Shown: positions 39,392 through 49,369, counted from the first letter of the stretch. The stretch is 64,000 nucleotides of DNA from Rhodobiaceae bacterium UBA7804 (GCA_002480495.1 DLCG01000017.1:473-64472); one strand, 5' to 3'. The notes: a model not told the origin generated them from the letters alone. Translations and numbers: made by a program.

Positions 39392-40078
39392 GTGAACCTG
39401 AACTCGAAATATTTCGATTCGATACGGATCGCCCCCAGGAAACGCCGCGGCGTGGAAGAGCCTCCGCATGTCCGGCGCATGAAGCGGGAACAGCCGCCCA
39501 AACAATGCGAATGGGGCGACTGCCGCGAAGCTGGCAAGCATCGCGCGCCCCGCTCATCCGCCGGGCCGAACCATCCGCTCGACGGTTCTTCCGCCGATGC
39601 GCAATACATCTGGTTCTGCGAGGAGCATATTCGCGAGTTCAACCGGAGCTACGACTTCTTCAAGGGAATGAGCGATGACGATGTCGCCGCCTTCCAGAAG
39701 GAGGCTCTGACCGGCCACCGGCCGACCTGGAACCTTGGCGTCAACGCCGCGAATGCCGCCTTCGGATCGCCTTTCGAGGCACGGTTCCGAAGAGCATCGC
39801 CTTTTCGCGATGCGTTTGGCTTTTTTGACGAGACACCCCATTCGGAGGCCCGGGAACAGGCGGAAACGCGGCGGAAGCCGCGCGCTCTGGAGCAAAAGGC
39901 GCTCGATACGCTCGGGCTCCCGGCGACCGCATCCTTGAACGAGATCAAGGCACGGTATAAGGAACTTGTAAAAAGGCACCATCCGGACGCCAATGGCGGG
40001 GACAGGTCTGCCGAGGAGCGTCTGCGCAAGGTCATTCAGGCCTACGATTACCTCCGTAAAAGCGGCTTCTGCTCATAA
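39392..40078 (+). CDS. J-domain protein with N-terminal cysteine/histidine region
   Basis: A 228-residue DnaJ-class co-chaperone whose J domain is at the C-terminus (about 160-228) with HPD at 197-199. The N-terminal half carries CEWGDC...H and WFCEEH cysteine/histidine pairs, probably a zinc site. I start at GTG 39392 because NLNSKYFDSIR is the conserved N-terminus of this alphaproteobacterial family; no clear ribosome site is seen. An in-frame ATG lies 12 codons upstream. Divergent from bolA and upstream of cobS, a conserved order. Confidence 0.88.
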   Translation: MNLNSKYFDSIRIAPRKRRGVEEPPHVRRMKREQPPKQCEWGDCREAGKHRAPRSSAGPNHPLDGSSADAQYIWFCEEHIREFNRSYDFFKGMSDDDVAAFQKEALTGHRPTWNLGVNAANAAFGSPFEARFRRASPFRDAFGFFDETPHSEAREQAETRRKPRALEQKALDTLGLPATASLNEIKARYKELVKRHHPDANGGDRSAEERLRKVIQAYDYLRKSGFCS

Positions 40079-40217
40079 GCGGAAGCGGCAAGGGCAGGCC
40101 AGGAGATATCGCCGATCCGGGCGGTGCGCGGCCCGAGGGCGTGCGCCCCCTTTTTGATTGAACTGCCGGCTGCTGGCAGCCGGTTCCGAACACCTAGGGT
40201 ACGGAAGTAGGACAAGG

Positions 40218-41213
40218 ATGAGCTTCGAAGCGAGAAACGGCATGTCGGAGAATCTCCCGGACAAGAAGGTGTCTGCCCGGGAAGTGTTCAAGATCGACAT
40301 CGACATGGAAATTCCGGCATTTTCGGAGCCGAACGAGTACGTGCCCGATTTCGACCCCGATTACCTGTTCGACAAGGACACCACGATCGCCCTGCTGGCG
40401 GGCTTTGCCTATAACCGCCGCGTGATCGTTCAGGGATATCACGGCACCGGCAAGTCGACCCACGTCGAACAGGTCGCCGCACGCCTCAACTGGCCCTGCA
40501 TTCGCATCAATCTCGACAGCCATATCAGCCGTATCGACCTCGTCGGCAAGGATGCGATCGTGCTGAAGGAAGGCAAGCAGGTCACCGAATTCCGCGAAGG
40601 CATCCTGCCTTGGGCGCTGCAACACCCCGTCGCTCTCGTTTTCGACGAGTATGACGCCGGCCGCCCGGACGTGATGTTCGTGATCCAGCGCGTACTCGAA
40701 GCCTCGGGCAAGCTCACGCTGCTCGATCAGAACCGGGTGATCCGCCCCCATCCGGCATTCCGCCTCTTCGCGACGGCGAACACCGTCGGTCTGGGTGATA
40801 CGTCCGGCCTCTACCACGGCACACAGCAGATCAACCAGGGTCAGATGGACCGCTGGAACATCGTGACCACGCTGAACTACCTGCCGCATGCCGAGGAAGT
40901 GAACATCATGCTGTCGAAGCTGAAGAGCTACGACACCGAGGAAGGCCGCAAGACCATCAACGCGATGGTGCGCGTGGCCGATCTCACGCGTTCCGCCTTC
41001 ATCAATGGCGACATCTCGACCGTGATGAGCCCCCGCACCGTTCTGACCTGGGCCGAAAACGCGCGTATCTTTGGCGGCGATGTCGGCTTCGCATTCCGCG
41101 TCACCTTCCTCAACAAGTGCGACGAACTGGAACGTGCCACGGTGGCCGAATTCTATCAGCGCTGCTTCGGCCAGGATCTTCCCGACTCCGCAGCGAACAT
41201 CAAGGTCGCCTGA
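40218..41213 (+). CDS. cobS: Aerobic cobaltochelatase subunit CobS
   Basis: AAA+ ATPase subunit of the ATP-dependent cobalt chelatase (CobNST) that inserts cobalt into hydrogenobyrinate diamide in aerobic B12 synthesis. The 331 residues have Walker A GYHGTGKST (73-81), Walker B VALVFDEYDAG, and sensor segments LFATANTVGLGDTSG. The ATG at 40218 has AGGACAAGG upstream. Followed by cobT at 74 bases. The large CobN subunit is not in the window. Confidence 0.96.
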   Translation: MSFEARNGMSENLPDKKVSAREVFKIDIDMEIPAFSEPNEYVPDFDPDYLFDKDTTIALLAGFAYNRRVIVQGYHGTGKSTHVEQVAARLNWPCIRINLDSHISRIDLVGKDAIVLKEGKQVTEFREGILPWALQHPVALVFDEYDAGRPDVMFVIQRVLEASGKLTLLDQNRVIRPHPAFRLFATANTVGLGDTSGLYHGTQQINQGQMDRWNIVTTLNYLPHAEEVNIMLSKLKSYDTEEGRKTINAMVRVADLTRSAFINGDISTVMSPRTVLTWAENARIFGGDVGFAFRVTFLNKCDELERATVAEFYQRCFGQDLPDSAANIKVA

Positions 41214-41287
41214 GACCGGATCACGCCGTTCCCGGCAAAGGGCCCGGCGTGACCACTGAACCGGTGAGCAAAGAACCGACGGACGCC

Positions 41288-43201
41288 ATGAGTTCAAAGG
41301 AAAGCCCGGTCGAGCCCTTCAAGCGTGCGCTCAGCATGACGATGCGCACGATTGCAGAACAGCCGGAGCTCAACGTCACATTCGGCACGGAAGCGCCGGG
41401 CCTGCGCGGCCTGCGCGCCCGCCTTCCCATGCCGAGCCGCAACCTGCCCCCCGAAGAAGTGGCGCAGGTTCGTGGCGTCTCCGATGCCTATGCGCTCCGC
41501 CTTGCCCATCACGACGAAAAGGTGAATGCAAACCTTCAGCCGGAAGGCGGCAACGCGCTCGCCGTCTTCGACGCCGTGGAGCAGGCCCGCTGCGAGGCGA
41601 TCGGCGCTAACCAGATGGCCGGCATGGCGCGCAATCTTACGGCGGCACTCGAACAGCGTTGCGCCGCGCGCGGCTATGACCGCATTACCTCGCGCGAGGA
41701 AGCGCCGCTTTCCGAAGCGGTCGCGATGATGGTGCGCGAGAAACTGACGGGCGAAGCCCCGCCCCCCTCCGCGCGGAAGCTGGTCGAACAATGGCGGCCA
41801 TGGATCGAGGAGAAGGCAGGCGAGGACCTGAACCGTCTTCACGAACTCATGGAAAACCAGGAAGCCTTCGCCCGCGCGACGCGCGACATACTCGTCGATC
41901 TCGACATGGGCGATGAACTCGGCGAGGCCCCTGACCAGTCTTCCGAAGATGCCGAGGATCAGGAAGGCGACAGTGAGCAGAGCTCCGAGGACAGCCAGTC
42001 CGGCGAAGCCGAGCAGCCCGATGGCGCCTCCGCCGAGCAGGTGGAATATGCCGAAGGCGAAGGCGAGGAAGGCGACGAGCAGACGGTCGAAGTCGAAGCG
42101 GACGACGCGCCGATGGACGGCGACACCGACGAGACGAGCGACGGCAACCAGCCCTGGCGCCCGAACCAGCAAGCCGACGACCGCAACCGGCAGCCCTCCT
42201 ATAAGATTTTCACGCCTCAGTTCGACGAGGTGATCGCGGCCGAAGACTTGTGCGACCTCGAGGAATTGTCGCGCCTGCGGCAATATCTCGACCAGCAACT
42301 GCAGCAGATGCAGGGCGTGGTCTCGCGGCTGGCAAACAAGCTGCAGCGTCGTCTGCTGGCTCAGCAGAACCGCACATGGGAATTCGACCTGGAGGAAGGC
42401 ATCCTCGACGCTGCGAGGCTGACCCGCGCCGTGACCGATCCTACGCAGCCGCTCGCCTACAAGGTCGAACACGATATGGACTTCCGCGACACGGTCGTGA
42501 CGCTGCTCCTCGACAACTCGGGTTCGATGCGCGGACGCCCCATCACGGTTGCGGCCATGTGCGCCGATATTCTCGCCCGAACGCTCGAACGCTGCGCGGT
42601 CAAGGTCGAGATCCTGGGATTCACGACACGCGCATGGAAAGGCGGTCAGTCGCGCGAACGCTGGCTTGCGGAAGGCAAGCCCGCCCAGCCCGGCCGCCTG
42701 AACGATCTCAGACATATCATCTACAAGGCGGCGGACAGCCCGTGGCGCCGCGCCCGGCGCAATCTCGGCCTGATGATGCGGGAAGGCCTGCTGAAGGAAA
42801 ACATCGACGGCGAAGCGCTCATCTGGGCGCATAACCGCCTTCTCGCCCGTCCGGAACAGCGGCGCATCCTGATGGTGATTTCGGACGGCGCACCGGTCGA
42901 CGATTCGACCCTATCGGTGAACGCCGGCAATTACCTCGAGAAGCATCTGCGCAGCGTGATCGAGGAAATCGAGACGCGCTCACCCGTGGAACTGATCGCG
43001 ATCGGTATCGGCCATGATGTCACCCGCTACTATCGCCGCGCGGTTACGATCGTCGATGCGGAGCAGCTTGGCGGTGCCATGACCGAGAAACTGGCCGAAC
43101 TGTTCGAGGACGAAGCCGGGCAGAAGCGCGGTCAGCGCCGAAGCGGACGGCTGAGCGCAACCGGAGCGCGGGGCGGCGCAAGGGCCAGCGCGGGGCGCTG
43201 A
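41288..43201 (+). CDS. cobT: Aerobic cobaltochelatase subunit CobT
   Basis: Forms the cobaltochelatase co-chaperone complex with CobS. About 637 residues: an N-terminal domain, a long acidic linker rich in Glu/Asp/Ser/Gln (about 210-300), and a C-terminal von Willebrand A domain with the metal-ion site DNSGSM at Asp409. An alternative GTG start at 41249 has AAAGGG upstream and would add 13 residues. Follows cobS on the same strand, as usual. Confidence 0.96.
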   Translation: MSSKESPVEPFKRALSMTMRTIAEQPELNVTFGTEAPGLRGLRARLPMPSRNLPPEEVAQVRGVSDAYALRLAHHDEKVNANLQPEGGNALAVFDAVEQARCEAIGANQMAGMARNLTAALEQRCAARGYDRITSREEAPLSEAVAMMVREKLTGEAPPPSARKLVEQWRPWIEEKAGEDLNRLHELMENQEAFARATRDILVDLDMGDELGEAPDQSSEDAEDQEGDSEQSSEDSQSGEAEQPDGASAEQVEYAEGEGEEGDEQTVEVEADDAPMDGDTDETSDGNQPWRPNQQADDRNRQPSYKIFTPQFDEVIAAEDLCDLEELSRLRQYLDQQLQQMQGVVSRLANKLQRRLLAQQNRTWEFDLEEGILDAARLTRAVTDPTQPLAYKVEHDMDFRDTVVTLLLDNSGSMRGRPITVAAMCADILARTLERCAVKVEILGFTTRAWKGGQSRERWLAEGKPAQPGRLNDLRHIIYKAADSPWRRARRNLGLMMREGLLKENIDGEALIWAHNRLLARPEQRRILMVISDGAPVDDSTLSVNAGNYLEKHLRSVIEEIETRSPVELIAIGIGHDVTRYYRRAVTIVDAEQLGGAMTEKLAELFEDEAGQKRGQRRSGRLSATGARGGARASAGR

Positions 43202-43247
43202 TGGGGGCCTGCTCACGGTCCCTCTTCGCAAGCCGAGACAGGACCGG

Positions 43248-44423
43248 ATGACGAACCCTCACCCCTTGCTCCACCCAAAACACAAACACAGTCTCGCAGC
43301 CGCCATTCTCTCCATGGGCATGGTGAACCTTTCGATGGGGATTGCCTTCCCCCTCACCGCGATCATCCTTGCACGGCAAGGTGTCGAGCCCGCCATGATA
43401 GGGCTTTCGACGGCGGCTCAGGCGGCACCCGTCTTTTTTATCTCACCATTCGCGCCGCGCATCATGCGGCGATTCGGGCCCGCCCATGTGATGATCGCCG
43501 GGCTCGTAATGGCGGGCGTCGCCTTTGCTCTCATGGCCGCCTATCCGAATCTTCTCGCCTGGTTTCCGCTTCGCTTCCTGTTGGGTACGGCAGGAACACT
43601 TCTATGGGCAACGAGCGAGGCATGGATCAACTCGCTCGCCCCCGATGAGCGGCGCGGGCGCGTCATCGGCGTATACAGCGCGGCCGCAGCCGCCGGTTTT
43701 GCCTCGGGGCCTATGCTGCTCGCCCTTATCGGGACGGACGTCACGCCATTTTATATCGGGGCGGGGCTGATGCTGGTCGCCGCGCTGGTCGTCGCGACCG
43801 CAGATCGCAGCCGTGATCATTTTGGAGAAGCCGGTACGTCGCGTGCGATGTGGCGGCTTGTTCTCATCGCCCCCGCGGCGCTTCTTGCAAACTTCTTCTT
43901 CGCGGCAGCGGAGGATTCGCTCGTAACTTTCTTCCCCCTTTATGCGATCCGGACCGGCATGACGGAAGAGGCGAGCCTCGCCCTGCTCACCGTTGCGGCT
44001 CTCGGGGCCATTGCCACTCAGCCGCTTATCGGGATCGCGGCGGACAGGATGAACAGGCTCAATCTTCTCTCGGGACTCGTCGTCGCAACCATTGGCGGCT
44101 ATCTCGTCCTGCCCTTCGTCATGCCTCTTGTGTTTGCCGCAGGGATCACGCTGTTTCTCGTCGTTGGGCTCGCGAACGGCATCTTCACCCTGGCGATGGT
44201 TCTGGTCGGCGAACGCTTCCGCGGCGCGGAACTGGCTGGGGCCAGTGCCTTCACGACGGCGATGTGGGGCACGGGCGCTCTTGTCGGCGCGCCGCTCTCC
44301 GGCGCTGCGATGCAGCTATGGGAGCCTCACGGTCTCATCGCAGCAGTGCTTCTGATCTTCCTGGCTTATCTGCCCTTCCCGCTTGCCGCGCGAATACGCG
44401 CCAGGAAACCGGTTGCGGAATAA
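43248..44423 (+). CDS. MFS transporter, YfcJ/DHA1-like
   Basis: A 391-residue, 12-helix major facilitator. Helix 1 (NLSMGIAFPLTAIIL), the short loop APRIMRRFG and the helix 5 motif GFASGPMLLALIG fit a drug/metabolite exporter of the DHA1 type. No neighbour identifies the substrate. It follows cobT by 46 bases and may be read through from it. Confidence 0.85.
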   Translation: MTNPHPLLHPKHKHSLAAAILSMGMVNLSMGIAFPLTAIILARQGVEPAMIGLSTAAQAAPVFFISPFAPRIMRRFGPAHVMIAGLVMAGVAFALMAAYPNLLAWFPLRFLLGTAGTLLWATSEAWINSLAPDERRGRVIGVYSAAAAAGFASGPMLLALIGTDVTPFYIGAGLMLVAALVVATADRSRDHFGEAGTSRAMWRLVLIAPAALLANFFFAAAEDSLVTFFPLYAIRTGMTEEASLALLTVAALGAIATQPLIGIAADRMNRLNLLSGLVVATIGGYLVLPFVMPLVFAAGITLFLVVGLANGIFTLAMVLVGERFRGAELAGASAFTTAMWGTGALVGAPLSGAAMQLWEPHGLIAAVLLIFLAYLPFPLAARIRARKPVAE

Positions 44424-44499
44424 ACAAAAGAAAGCTTGAGCTTCCCGGACGGGGGAATATTCTGCGCGGCTTTTCTTCTTCAAAAAGAAGTCGCCAGGG

Positions 44500-45927
44500 A
44501 TGACCGCTGCAACAAGTGCAACCGGACGGACGATCTGGATCGCCGAAGCGAAGGCGACGATGGCGCTCGCCTGGCCGCTCATCGCCACCAATCTCGCGCA
44601 AGTCGCCATCAATGCAACCGACGTCGTGATGATGGGCTGGCTCGGACCCGAGGCACTCGCCGCCGGCGCACTCGGCTCGAACATCTATTTCGCGATGATG
44701 ATCTTCGGCATTGGCGTGGTGACTGCCGCCGCCCCAATGGCTGCAGCCGAACTCGGCCGCCGAAGCCACTCCGTGCGCGATGTGCGGAGAACAATCCGTC
44801 AGGCTTTCTGGGCAGGCGCGACGCTCTGCCTTCCATTCTGGCTCGTGCTCTGGAATGCCGAAGCCCTTCTCGTTCTGCTGGGTCAGGATCCCGAGCTCGC
44901 CCGAAAGGCGGCATCCTATACGCGCGCGCTCCAATGGGCCTTGCTGCCGACATTCCTCTACGTCGTGCTGCGCATTTTCATTTCGGCGCTCGAACGGCCA
45001 CGCTGGGCGCTCGCAATCGGCGCGCTCGCCGTTCCGTTCAATGCATTCGCGAACTGGTGCCTGATGTTTGGTCATCTGGGATTTCCGGCGCTAGGACTTC
45101 CCGGCGCAGGCATTGGAAGCGTTCTGACGAGCATTTTCATGTTCGGCGCCATGGCGCTCATTGTCGTTTCCGACCGCCGCTTCCGCAGGTACTTCGTCTT
45201 CGGCCGCTTCTGGCGCGCGGACTGGGCCCGCTACCGCGAACTCTGGCGCCTCGGCTTGCCCATCGGCATGACGCTGGCATTTGAAGTTCTGGTCTTCAAC
45301 GCCGCCGTGCTGCTGATGGGGCTTTTCGGCGCCGAGGCGCTCGCGGCACATTCCATCGCCCTGCAAATTGCCGCCGTCTCCTTCATGGTGCCGCTCGGCT
45401 TCTCGCAGGCTGTGACGGTAAGGGTGGGCCGGGCACTCGGTGCCGACGACCAGGCAGCGATCACCCGTGCAGGCTGGATACCTTTTGTGATGGGCGTCAC
45501 CTTCATGGCGGCGATGGCCCTCGCCATGATGCTCTTTCCCCATGCATTGATCGGTATCTTCCTCGACCGCAACGCGCCGGAGAACCGGACCGTTATCGAG
45601 CTTGCCGTTTCCTTTCTCGCGATCGCGGCGCTCTTTCAGGTATTCGACGGCGCACAGGCAATCGGCGCAGGTATGTTACGCGGACTGCAGGATACGCGGA
45701 TACCCATGATCTTCGCGGGTATCGGCTACTGGGTGATCGGGTTGAGCGCTGGCGTGTTTCTCGCTTTTCCGATGAAACTTGAAGGAGTCGGCATTTGGCT
45801 CGGCCTCGCGGCAGGTCTCGCGGCCGTTTCCGCCATGATGCTTTTCCGGTGGCTAAGCCGGACAAGGCTCGGGCTTGACCGCTCCCCCTGGGCCGCCGAC
45901 GCGCCGCGGCAGACCGTTCTCTTGTAA
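44500..45927 (+). CDS. MATE family efflux transporter
   Basis: A 475-residue multidrug-and-toxin-extrusion protein with 12 predicted helices in two MatE halves. Typical motifs are MALAWPLIATNLAQVAINATD near the N-terminus, and PIGMTLAFEVLVF with SIALQIAAVSFMVPLGFSQA in the second half. It exports cationic compounds with sodium or protons. It follows the MFS gene by 76 bases on the same strand. Substrate unknown. Confidence 0.93.
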   Translation: MTAATSATGRTIWIAEAKATMALAWPLIATNLAQVAINATDVVMMGWLGPEALAAGALGSNIYFAMMIFGIGVVTAAAPMAAAELGRRSHSVRDVRRTIRQAFWAGATLCLPFWLVLWNAEALLVLLGQDPELARKAASYTRALQWALLPTFLYVVLRIFISALERPRWALAIGALAVPFNAFANWCLMFGHLGFPALGLPGAGIGSVLTSIFMFGAMALIVVSDRRFRRYFVFGRFWRADWARYRELWRLGLPIGMTLAFEVLVFNAAVLLMGLFGAEALAAHSIALQIAAVSFMVPLGFSQAVTVRVGRALGADDQAAITRAGWIPFVMGVTFMAAMALAMMLFPHALIGIFLDRNAPENRTVIELAVSFLAIAALFQVFDGAQAIGAGMLRGLQDTRIPMIFAGIGYWVIGLSAGVFLAFPMKLEGVGIWLGLAAGLAAVSAMMLFRWLSRTRLGLDRSPWAADAPRQTVLL

Positions 45928-45992
45928 GCGGTAAACACACCGATATGATGCCCGCACCGGCACCGTCCGCCGGCAAAGAGGGGTGATCTGAA

Positions 45993-47159
45993 TTGTCTAT
46001 CGGTTATCGCGTATTGGGTGCTTTGGCGATCTGCATTTCGTTTGCGGCTCCGCCGTTCGCGATTTCCACGGCCATCGCCGCAACCGGGAGCGTCGAAGTC
46101 TCAACGGCACCGCTGCTCTGGAATCCGGAGGACAGGAACGAGACAAGGACCGGAAAGCTCTCATGGGCGGGCGGAATCGAGATTACCTCTCCGAATAAGG
46201 ACTTCGGTGGCTGGTCGGGGCTTGCGGTGAGCAAGGACGGCGCGGCAATGCTGTCGGTTTCCGACACAGGGCATTGGTTGACGGCGATTCTCCTGTACGA
46301 CGAACGCGGCCGGCTTTCCGGCATGGCCGAAGCGAAGATGGCTCCATTGCTCGGCCTCGACGGCAATCCGGTCGCGGGCAAATCGCTCGGCGACGCGGAA
46401 AGCCTTGTCGTGCAACCGGGAGCCAGCGACAGCCTGATGGGCACGGCCTATGTGGGCTTCGAACGCGCGCACCGCATCTGGCGCTATGACCTCAAGACCT
46501 ATGGCGCGGATGCCCGTCCAGAGCAATTGCTGACGCAACGGCACTTTGGCCGCCTGAACAATAATGGCGGTATCGAGTCACTCGAAGTGCTCCCCCCGGC
46601 TGAACCAGGCGGTGAACCTCGCATTCTGGCGATCACGGAGGACACTCTGGATCCGCTCGGGAACATCAAGGGTTTCATTGCCGACGGACACGACATCGCG
46701 TGGTTTGGCTTGCGGCAGCGTGAACCTTTCAGCCCCACGGACATGGCCGTGCTTCCCGATGGAAACCTGCTGCTGCTGGAACGCCGCTATTCGCCTCTGG
46801 CCGGCGTCGGGATGCAGATGCGTCTCGTTCCCGGCGACAGCCTCGGAAAGGATGCGGTGCTGGACGGCGAGGTTCTGATCGATGTCGGGCAACGCTATTC
46901 GATCGACAACATGGAAGGACTTGCGGTCCGGCAGGAGGAGAACGGAGACCTGTTCGTCTATTTGATTTCCGACGACAACTTCAATCCGCTTCAGCGCACT
47001 CTGCTTCTGATGTTCAAACTCGATCTGGAGATGCAACCGGATCGAACCCCGGCACCCATGAGCGAAAGGGAGGATATCAAGCGCCTCCAAAGCCCGGGAG
47101 AGGACGGATCGTCCGCCGAAGCAGGGCAGTCGGAAGAAGCTGGCCAAGAGCCCATGTAA
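45993..47159 (+). CDS. Secreted esterase-like phytase-family protein
   Basis: A 388-residue exported protein with a signal peptide (1-30, ISTAIAA) and a beta-propeller-like body of the esterase-like-activity-of-phytase family, with FGGWSGLAVSKDG, DSLMGTAYVGFERAHRIWRY and NGGIESLEVL. The start is TTG at 45993, supported by AGAGGGGTGAT just upstream. The last 27 codons overlap antisense with the convergent membrane-protein gene (47077-47159). The enzymatic activity in this family is not well established. Confidence 0.83.
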   Translation: MSIGYRVLGALAICISFAAPPFAISTAIAATGSVEVSTAPLLWNPEDRNETRTGKLSWAGGIEITSPNKDFGGWSGLAVSKDGAAMLSVSDTGHWLTAILLYDERGRLSGMAEAKMAPLLGLDGNPVAGKSLGDAESLVVQPGASDSLMGTAYVGFERAHRIWRYDLKTYGADARPEQLLTQRHFGRLNNNGGIESLEVLPPAEPGGEPRILAITEDTLDPLGNIKGFIADGHDIAWFGLRQREPFSPTDMAVLPDGNLLLLERRYSPLAGVGMQMRLVPGDSLGKDAVLDGEVLIDVGQRYSIDNMEGLAVRQEENGDLFVYLISDDNFNPLQRTLLLMFKLDLEMQPDRTPAPMSEREDIKRLQSPGEDGSSAEAGQSEEAGQEPM

Positions 47160-47757
47160 AGTGGATCGCCGCCTCGACGGCGATACGTCCGCCAAGCTCG
47201 GCATCCCAAACCATGGCCGGTCGTGTGTTGAACACCACCGCGAAGACGAGCCCACCCACAAAGGCCGCGAAGAATGGCGCCTTCCACCAGGGAATACCGC
47301 GCAGCCAGTCGAACAGCAGAATATTGACGAGCTGGGCGACCGCCACCGCACCGGCGAACGATGCCGCGACGGCATAGGGCGCAATCTCCTGCTCGAAGTC
47401 CGCGATGAATCCTTCCCTCATCGCCCAGAAAATTCCGCCCCCAAGGGCGATCCAGGTCAGCAACGCCGCCGTCAAGGTCAGGGCGGCGCCATAGCGGCGG
47501 CTGGAGAGGTTGAGCACGAAGAAAAGCAGCGGGAAAACAAGGAAGCTCCAATTGATCCAGCCGGAAGGATCGAGCAGCGGATCGATATCCCGGAGCGCAT
47601 GAAGCTCGGGAACGGGAACATCCCTGAGATGGAAGCTGAGAAGAAAGACCGCACAGAGCGCGATGACCGGCAGGATGAGGCGGACAAGCGCGGTCAGGAA
47701 CCGCGTCACCGGCCCCGGCCGGCTTACCGGCACACGATCCACTCCCCGATCAAGCAT
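47077..47757 (-). CDS. Multi-helix membrane protein, possibly VUT/YhhQ-like
   Basis: A 226-residue inner-membrane protein with about six helices. The segments WSFLVFPLLFFVLNLSSRRYG, VAVAQLVNILLFDWLRG and PWWKAPFFAAFVGGLVF resemble the VUT family, to which the queuosine-precursor importer YhhQ belongs. The match is partial and I hold it lightly. The N-terminus is basic. Its 3' end overlaps the esterase-like gene antisense by 83 bases. Confidence 0.75.
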   Translation of the reverse strand: MLDRGVDRVPVSRPGPVTRFLTALVRLILPVIALCAVFLLSFHLRDVPVPELHALRDIDPLLDPSGWINWSFLVFPLLFFVLNLSSRRYGAALTLTAALLTWIALGGGIFWAMREGFIADFEQEIAPYAVAASFAGAVAVAQLVNILLFDWLRGIPWWKAPFFAAFVGGLVFAVVFNTRPAMVWDAELGGRIAVEAAIHFTWALGQLLPTALLRRTIRPLPGFGGA

Positions 47758-47865
47758 GATTTACGCCCCCAAACTTCAGGGGGCGGAGTCTAGCCGCGCT
47801 CAACAACGCTCGAAAGAGGAAGCGTGAAATTTTGGAAATCTGGGTAAACGCCGCCGGAAAAGAAA

Positions 47866-47889
47866 ACGGGCGGCTTCATCGCCGCCCGT
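47866..47889 (-). terminator. Intrinsic terminator of rpmB
   Basis: A nine-base-pair stem (ACGGGCGGC / GCCGCCCGT) with a six-base loop. On the minus strand it is followed by TTTCTTTTCC, a U-rich tail. It lies 23 bases past the rpmB stop. Confidence 0.88.
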
Positions 47890-47911
47890 TCACTCGAAAT
47901 CTGGAAGACCC

Positions 47912-48202
47912 TCAGGCCGCAGCCGTCTGCGCCTTTTCGATCTGACGCTTCAGCTTCAGCGCGCGGGCAGAAAGCTGCGCATCACGAGCCTTGAGAAGGA
48001 AGGGGTCGAGACCGCCATTATGCTCGACGGAACGCAGCGCATGTGCGGAGACCCGCAGGCTGACCTGGCGGCCGAGCGCATCGCTGATGAGCGTCACCTG
48101 GCAGAGATTCGGCAGAAAGCGGCGGCGAGTCTTGCGGTTCGCGTGGCTCACATTGTTGCCGGACATCACGGCCTTGCCGGAGAGTTCGCAACGGCGGGAC
48201 AT
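47912..48202 (-). CDS. rpmB: 50S ribosomal protein L28
   Basis: A 96-residue ribosomal protein with the L28 start MSRRCELSGKAVMSGNNVSH, then the basic segment NRKTRRRFLPNL, and the C-terminal extension usual in alphaproteobacteria. AAAGGA precedes the ATG at 48202. It stands alone between convergent or opposite neighbours and has its own terminator. Confidence 0.97.
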   Translation of the reverse strand: MSRRCELSGKAVMSGNNVSHANRKTRRRFLPNLCQVTLISDALGRQVSLRVSAHALRSVEHNGGLDPFLLKARDAQLSARALKLKRQIEKAQTAAA

Positions 48203-48328
48203 AAGGATTTCCTTTGCAGTATCGGCAGGGCCGCAGCGGAAAATGCGCGCGAAGCCCGAAAAAACACCTAAGACAGGCGCGCACGTATAAAAGGCCCGGG
48301 GTGGCACGTCAAGGCCGGAAAAGGGGGC

Positions 48329-49369
48329 CTAGCCGCCCTTTCCTTCTCCCAGAACGAGGGAAAGCAGACGTTTCGCCGCCGCCGTGGGCGTGGCCCTGCC
48401 TTCCGCTACGTCCACCTCAAGCTCTGGAAGGAGCTCTGCCGCCCTTCTGTCGGCTTTGAGCGCCGCAAAAAGCCCCTCGCGGATCTCCGTCCACATCCAT
48501 GCCCTGGCCTGCGCGGCGCGGAGTTTGTCGAGTTCCCCGGCTTCGGAAAGTGCTTTGCGGTGATCGAGGGCGGCAGCCCAGATCTCGGCTAGTCCCTGCC
48601 CCTTGAGGGCGGACGCCAGAAGGACGCTCGGACTCCAGGCTGAACTCTTGGGTTTCATCAGATGAAGAGCGGTCTTGTATTCCATCTGGGCACGTTTGGC
48701 AGCAGGGACGAGGTCTCCATCAGCCTTGTTCACCACGATGAGGTCGGCGAGCTCCATGATGCCCCGCTTGATCCCCTGCAGCTCGTCGCCGCCTCCCGGA
48801 GAAAGCAGGAGGAGGAACATGTCGACCATCTCCGCAACAGACGTCTCCGACTGGCCGACACCGACCGTTTCCACGATGACGACGTCGTAGCCCGCGGCTT
48901 CCGTGAGAAGCATCGCCTCGCGCGTGCGCCGCGCGACGCCGCCAAGCGTGCCGCCGGAGGGCGACGGCCGGATAAAGGCGTTCGGATTGCGGGCAAGAAG
49001 TTCCATACGTGTCTTGTCGCCGAGGATCGATCCGCCGGTCCGGGCCGAGGATGGGTCGATGGCGAGCACGGCTACCTTGTGTCCCTCGCCGGTCAGGTAC
49101 TGACCGAACGCCTCGGTGAAGGTCGACTTGCCTACTCCCGGCGCACCCGACAGCCCCAGCCGGACCGCCTTGCCCGTATCGGGCAGAAGCTCAGCCAGCA
49201 GCTTTTGCGCGATGTCCTGATGATCCGCGCGCGAGGATTCGACGAGCGTAATCCCCCGGGCAAGCGCTGTGCGGCTCCCCGCCCTTATCCCCTCGGCAAG
49301 CTCCCGCGGGTCCGGATTTTCCCGGTTATAGGACCGCCGCCCCGCCTGTTTTTTCTCTGTCCCGCTCAT
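48329..49369 (-). CDS. meaB: Methylmalonyl-CoA mutase accessory GTPase MeaB (ArgK)
   Basis: A G3E-type GTPase that loads and protects the adenosylcobalamin cofactor of methylmalonyl-CoA mutase. The 346 residues have the P-loop GAPGVGKST (75-83), AIDPSSARTGGSILGDKTRM, the ETVGVGQSE switch region and NKADGD for guanine recognition. The mutase gene lies about 1.5 kb away on the same strand, separated by a DUF3108 gene and a small gene, so the two belong to one neighbourhood but not a tight operon. Confidence 0.95.
   Translation of the reverse strand: MSGTEKKQAGRRSYNRENPDPRELAEGIRAGSRTALARGITLVESSRADHQDIAQKLLAELLPDTGKAVRLGLSGAPGVGKSTFTEAFGQYLTGEGHKVAVLAIDPSSARTGGSILGDKTRMELLARNPNAFIRPSPSGGTLGGVARRTREAMLLTEAAGYDVVIVETVGVGQSETSVAEMVDMFLLLLSPGGGDELQGIKRGIMELADLIVVNKADGDLVPAAKRAQMEYKTALHLMKPKSSAWSPSVLLASALKGQGLAEIWAAALDHRKALSEAGELDKLRAAQARAWMWTEIREGLFAALKADRRAAELLPELEVDVAEGRATPTAAAKRLLSLVLGEGKGG

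Noticed and set aside
41294..42832. A 512-codon open frame antisense to cobT
   Set aside because: Opposite a well-supported gene; the hydrophobic look comes from the reverse complement of the acidic linker.
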